The translations under genes and the position numbers were made by a program. The notes beneath the pieces were generated by a model that saw only the letters and a list, made by a program, of their open reading frames with translations, ran no database searches and was not told the DNA's origin. From assembly GCF_021379005.1 (NCBI RefSeq), contig NZ_CP075171.1, positions 1,488,001 to 1,552,000 of the forward strand: a DNA stretch of 64,000 nt, written 5' to 3'. Source of the stretch: Leptodesmis sichuanensis A121. GTDB lineage: Bacteria; Cyanobacteriota; Cyanobacteriia; Leptolyngbyales; Leptolyngbyaceae. This document shows positions 63,587 through 64,000 of this stretch, one piece after another (positions within the stretch are counted from its first letter, which is position 1; every line of letters begins with the position of its first letter).

Positions 63587-64000
63587 ATGCGATTCTCCCT
63601 AAACAAACCATCTGCGATCGCGACCATTTCTCTGCTGGCGATCGCCCCATCTGTCCTTCTCGCAGGAAGCCGTGCTACCGCCCAGATGGATCCCTATATG
63701 CAAGCTCCTGCCCCAGTTTCCAGTAGCGGCGATCCTACCTACCAAACGTCCAGTACGCCGTTTCCGGGATCCAGTGAGTCCTATGAAATGCCTGCTAGTT
63801 CTGCTAGCGCAGATCCCTGTGTTTCGCCTACCGCCGCGAATGATCCCCAGGTGCGGGCATATTTGCGAGAAAGAGGAGTATGTCCTTCACCTTCCCCTGG
63901 GGAGCTACCTCCTGCAAGTGTGACACCGCCCGGTGAGGGAGTAGTTGTAGTTGAAACACGCCCGATGGGGTTTGGAGGAGCTTACGTAGGAGCGGGGATT
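63587..64000 (+). CDS. Secreted protein, 5' end only (cut by window edge)
   Basis: The frame is open from the ATG at 63587 (GAGGGC upstream) to the end, 138 codons. Signal peptide: basic MRFSLNKPSA, hydrophobic IATISLLAIAPSVLLAG, probable cleavage near ATAQ. A low-complexity Ser/Pro/Thr linker (SSSGDPTYQTSSTPFPGSS), a Cys pair (DPCVSPT...RGVCPSP) and the start of a Gly-rich segment (MGFGGAYVGAGI) that could open an outer-membrane beta-barrel domain. Family not identified. Confidence 0.75.
   Translation, partial: MRFSLNKPSAIATISLLAIAPSVLLAGSRATAQMDPYMQAPAPVSSSGDPTYQTSSTPFPGSSESYEMPASSASADPCVSPTAANDPQVRAYLRERGVCPSPSPGELPPASVTPPGEGVVVVETRPMGFGGAYVGAGI

Overview
The window is chromosomal DNA of a cyanobacterium, most likely filamentous and Leptolyngbya/Oscillatoria-like (the exact genus is not claimed). 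Evidence: PSII and cytochrome b6f small subunits (psbK, petN), ferrochelatase with a C-terminal chlorophyll-binding helix, CRR7 and CCB-type assembly factors, a pheophorbide-oxygenase-like Rieske protein, a McdAB carboxysome-positioning pair, gvpK, very frequent HIP1 palindromes (GCGATCGC, e.g. 9076-9083) and many short tandem heptad-type repeats (STRRs) between genes. No tRNA, rRNA, CRISPR array, intact transposase or prophage was found.

Layout. 0.5-9 kb: a Ca2+-type P-ATPase, a Rieske oxygenase plus alpha/beta hydrolase, a small thylakoid-type protein, an HDAC-family deacetylase and a glycosyltransferase. 9-15.9 kb: polyphosphate glucokinase, mcdB-mcdA, an AbrB-N-like small protein, y-type thioredoxin, HU, a CobD-like aminotransferase and a flavoprotein lacking its redox cysteines. 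16-20 kb: a GH57 enzyme, then a two-gene cassette (small trypco-like protein followed by a caspase fused to an FGE-sulfatase domain). 20-32.6 kb: mostly housekeeping genes (sat, petN, hisB, bcp, NUDIX, isoaspartyl peptidase, DUF2256, TrmJ-like, ribD, an oligopeptide-binding protein) plus a beta-lactamase-fold protein with a long basic disordered N-terminus. 33-41 kb: a 1499-residue hybrid histidine kinase, a PEP-CTERM beta-propeller and grxC-gshB. 41.5-47 kb: orphan gvpK, small unknowns, a decayed gene region, then a tightly packed operon of a DJ-1/PfpI protein, a Tyr/Cys caspase homologue with an EF-hand loop, and a membrane-anchored TPR protein. 47-64 kb: envelope, ribosome-maturation, signalling and photosynthesis genes (CCB-like, dacB, rsmD, MpsC-like, response regulator, HEAT protein, mazG, FAD oxidoreductase, RRM protein, rpsU, ilvN, Ser/Thr kinase, tgt, psbK, hemH, crr7) and the 5' end of a secreted protein cut by the window edge.

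Best candidates for under-described biology are the two caspase loci (17.7-20 kb and 43.5-46.8 kb). They are built differently, but each pairs a caspase-fold protein with an adaptor-like neighbour. In the second, the caspase C-terminus and the TPR-protein N-terminus share a helical motif by eye, suggesting homotypic docking. Also notable: a 73-nt element duplicated upstream of two unrelated genes, STRR insertions that have become coding sequence in two enzymes, and two elements bounded by inverted repeats. All assignments come from reading the sequence and family knowledge; no searches were run.
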